Positions 6,373 through 7,157 of a stretch of 7,157 nt of DNA are shown here, piece by piece (positions within the stretch are counted from its first letter, which is position 1; every line of letters begins with the position of its first letter). The notes under the pieces are model-generated. The model made no database searches, was not told the DNA's origin, and saw only the letters and a program-made list of their open reading frames with translations. This stretch comes from Pseudomonadota bacterium (GTDB taxonomy: Bacteria > Pseudomonadota > Gammaproteobacteria > Burkholderiales > Gallionellaceae), in assembly GCA_021783525.1 (NCBI GenBank), contig JAJXTT010000089.1, positions 1 through 7,157 on the forward strand, written 5' to 3'. Position numbers and translations under genes: made by a program.

Positions 6373-6518
6373 ATTGGCGCGCGCATTCGAGTTTGCACAG
6401 AACCTTATGCCGCATACGGTGTCGTACCCAGCACAACATTAACCATCCCGTCCGTGGTGTTGAATTGAACAGGTTATGAATCCAGACGTGATGAGCGGCT
6501 TTTCTTCGGAGGCCCAGC
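6373..6518. other. Intergenic spacer before the HD-GYP gene
   Basis: These 146 bp hold no convincing gene. I see no clear terminator for the lipoprotein gene and no strong -35/-10 pair, apart from the ribosome binding site at its end. Short out-of-frame reading frames here run into the HD-GYP gene and look like shadows. Confidence 0.4.
6508..6512 (+). promoter_or_regulatory. Ribosome binding site of the HD-GYP gene
   Basis: GGAGG lies 6 nt before the ATG at 6519, which makes that start secure and disfavours the out-of-frame ATG at 6476. Confidence 0.75.
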
Positions 6519-7127
6519 ATGGAATTGGAAGACTCGATTTTCAATGCCCTGCACATGTACACCAAAGTTCTCTCGGTTGCGCTGGGGTATCGCGACCTGT
6601 TGACCCGGCTCCATTCCGAACGAGTGCAAGGCATTTGCAGGGAGATCGGCATGCGCTGCGGCCTGTCCAATAACGAACTCAACGCGCTTCACATCGCGTC
6701 TTCGTTCCACGATATCGGCAAGATCGGGATACCGGACCACATCCTGCAAAAGCCCGCGCAGTTCGACGACGGCGAATGGGAAACGATGAGGCGGCACGCC
6801 GAGATCGGGGAGAAGATCATGGCTGCCACCGAGCTCCGTGGTTCGCAACAGGCCGCCCAGGTAATCCGCCACCATCACGAACACTACAATGGGCAGGGTT
6901 ACCCGGACGGACTCTCGGGAGAGGATATTCCAATATGCGCGCGCATCATCTCCGTCGCCGACAGCTATGACGCCATGGCCGTGACGAGGTCATACCATCA
7001 CGCCCGGAGACATCCAGAAATCATGGCCGTCCTGCATCAGGAAACCGGCGAAAAGCATGATCCCGAAATCATGGCGTTCTTCTCCGAGATCATCGAGTCC
7101 AGCCAGTACAAGGCAAACAGGGCCTGA
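6519..7127 (+). CDS. Single-domain HD-GYP protein, putative cyclic-di-GMP phosphodiesterase
   Basis: This 202-residue cytoplasmic protein consists almost only of an HD-GYP domain. Visible motifs: LHSERV (H32), FHDIGKIGIPD (H64, D65, K68), RRHAEIG (H93), RHHHEHYNGQGYPDG (H119, H120, GYP 127-129) and ISVADSYDAM (D148). These supply the usual metal ligands. In the family, such domains hydrolyse cyclic di-GMP to pGpG or GMP. Three differences stand out. The Glu four residues before the first His, a ligand in trinuclear enzymes, is Leu28. The usual D-R-P-Y-R-K segment reads T-R-S-Y-H-H, keeping R157 but with His160 where a substrate-contacting Lys is normal. There is also no receiver, GAF or PAS domain. 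A two-metal enzyme, altered specificity or weak activity are all possible. The gene follows the lipoprotein by 146 nt and may have its own promoter. Confidence 0.9.
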   Translation: MELEDSIFNALHMYTKVLSVALGYRDLLTRLHSERVQGICREIGMRCGLSNNELNALHIASSFHDIGKIGIPDHILQKPAQFDDGEWETMRRHAEIGEKIMAATELRGSQQAAQVIRHHHEHYNGQGYPDGLSGEDIPICARIISVADSYDAMAVTRSYHHARRHPEIMAVLHQETGEKHDPEIMAFFSEIIESSQYKANRA

Positions 7128-7157
7128 CTAATCGGCAGCAGGCGAATCACGTCTTCA

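Noticed and set aside
6476..6673. Small gene beginning at ATG 6476
   Set aside because: It runs out of frame into the HD-GYP coding sequence and lacks a ribosome site; the GGAGG at 6508 serves the ATG at 6519.

Overview
The window is a stretch of ordinary proteobacterial chromosome, probably from a betaproteobacterium. The support for this is moderately GC-rich coding sequence with C/G-biased third positions, periplasmic and outer-membrane proteins of Gram-negative type (TonB-dependent receptor, c-type cytochrome, lipoprotein), and protein types common in that group. A member of the Nitrosomonadales/Gallionellaceae type is possible, but this is an inference from gene content and cannot be proven here. 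I see no insertion sequences, phage genes, CRISPR arrays, tRNA or rRNA.

Region 1 (1-3411, plus strand) is a tight operon. It holds the C-terminal 258 residues of a TonB-dependent outer-membrane receptor, a periplasmic solute-binding protein of the iron-binding/PgtC-like type (10-nt gap), and a periplasmic di-haem c-type oxidoreductase of the DHOR (DUF1111) family that overlaps the previous gene by ATGA. Together they suggest an outer-membrane uptake route with a periplasmic binding and redox step, plausibly for iron or another metal or chelate. No inner-membrane permease or ATPase follows in the window.

Region 2 (3412-4259) has a perfect 13-bp stem-loop between convergent genes, then a minus-strand ModA-type molybdate-binding protein without modB or modC on its downstream side. 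A 190-bp divergent spacer separates it from region 3.

Region 3 (4450-4917) is a small protein-tyrosine-phosphatase-like protein whose P-loop reads C-X4-R instead of C-X5-R.

Region 4 (4918-7157, plus strand) holds a short-palindrome leader, a 49-residue two-helix membrane protein, a ~340-residue lipoprotein with a metzincin-like HExxH...H...CVM zinc site, and a single-domain HD-GYP c-di-GMP phosphodiesterase-like protein with several substituted active-site positions. These genes are spaced 47-146 nt apart and may be separately expressed.

The points most worth a second look are the receptor/binding protein/di-haem operon without a permease, the zinc-site lipoprotein, the overlooked 49-residue membrane protein with a possible anti-Shine-Dalgarno leader, and the altered active sites of the phosphatase-like and HD-GYP proteins. 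I did not find anything I could defend as a wholly new system.
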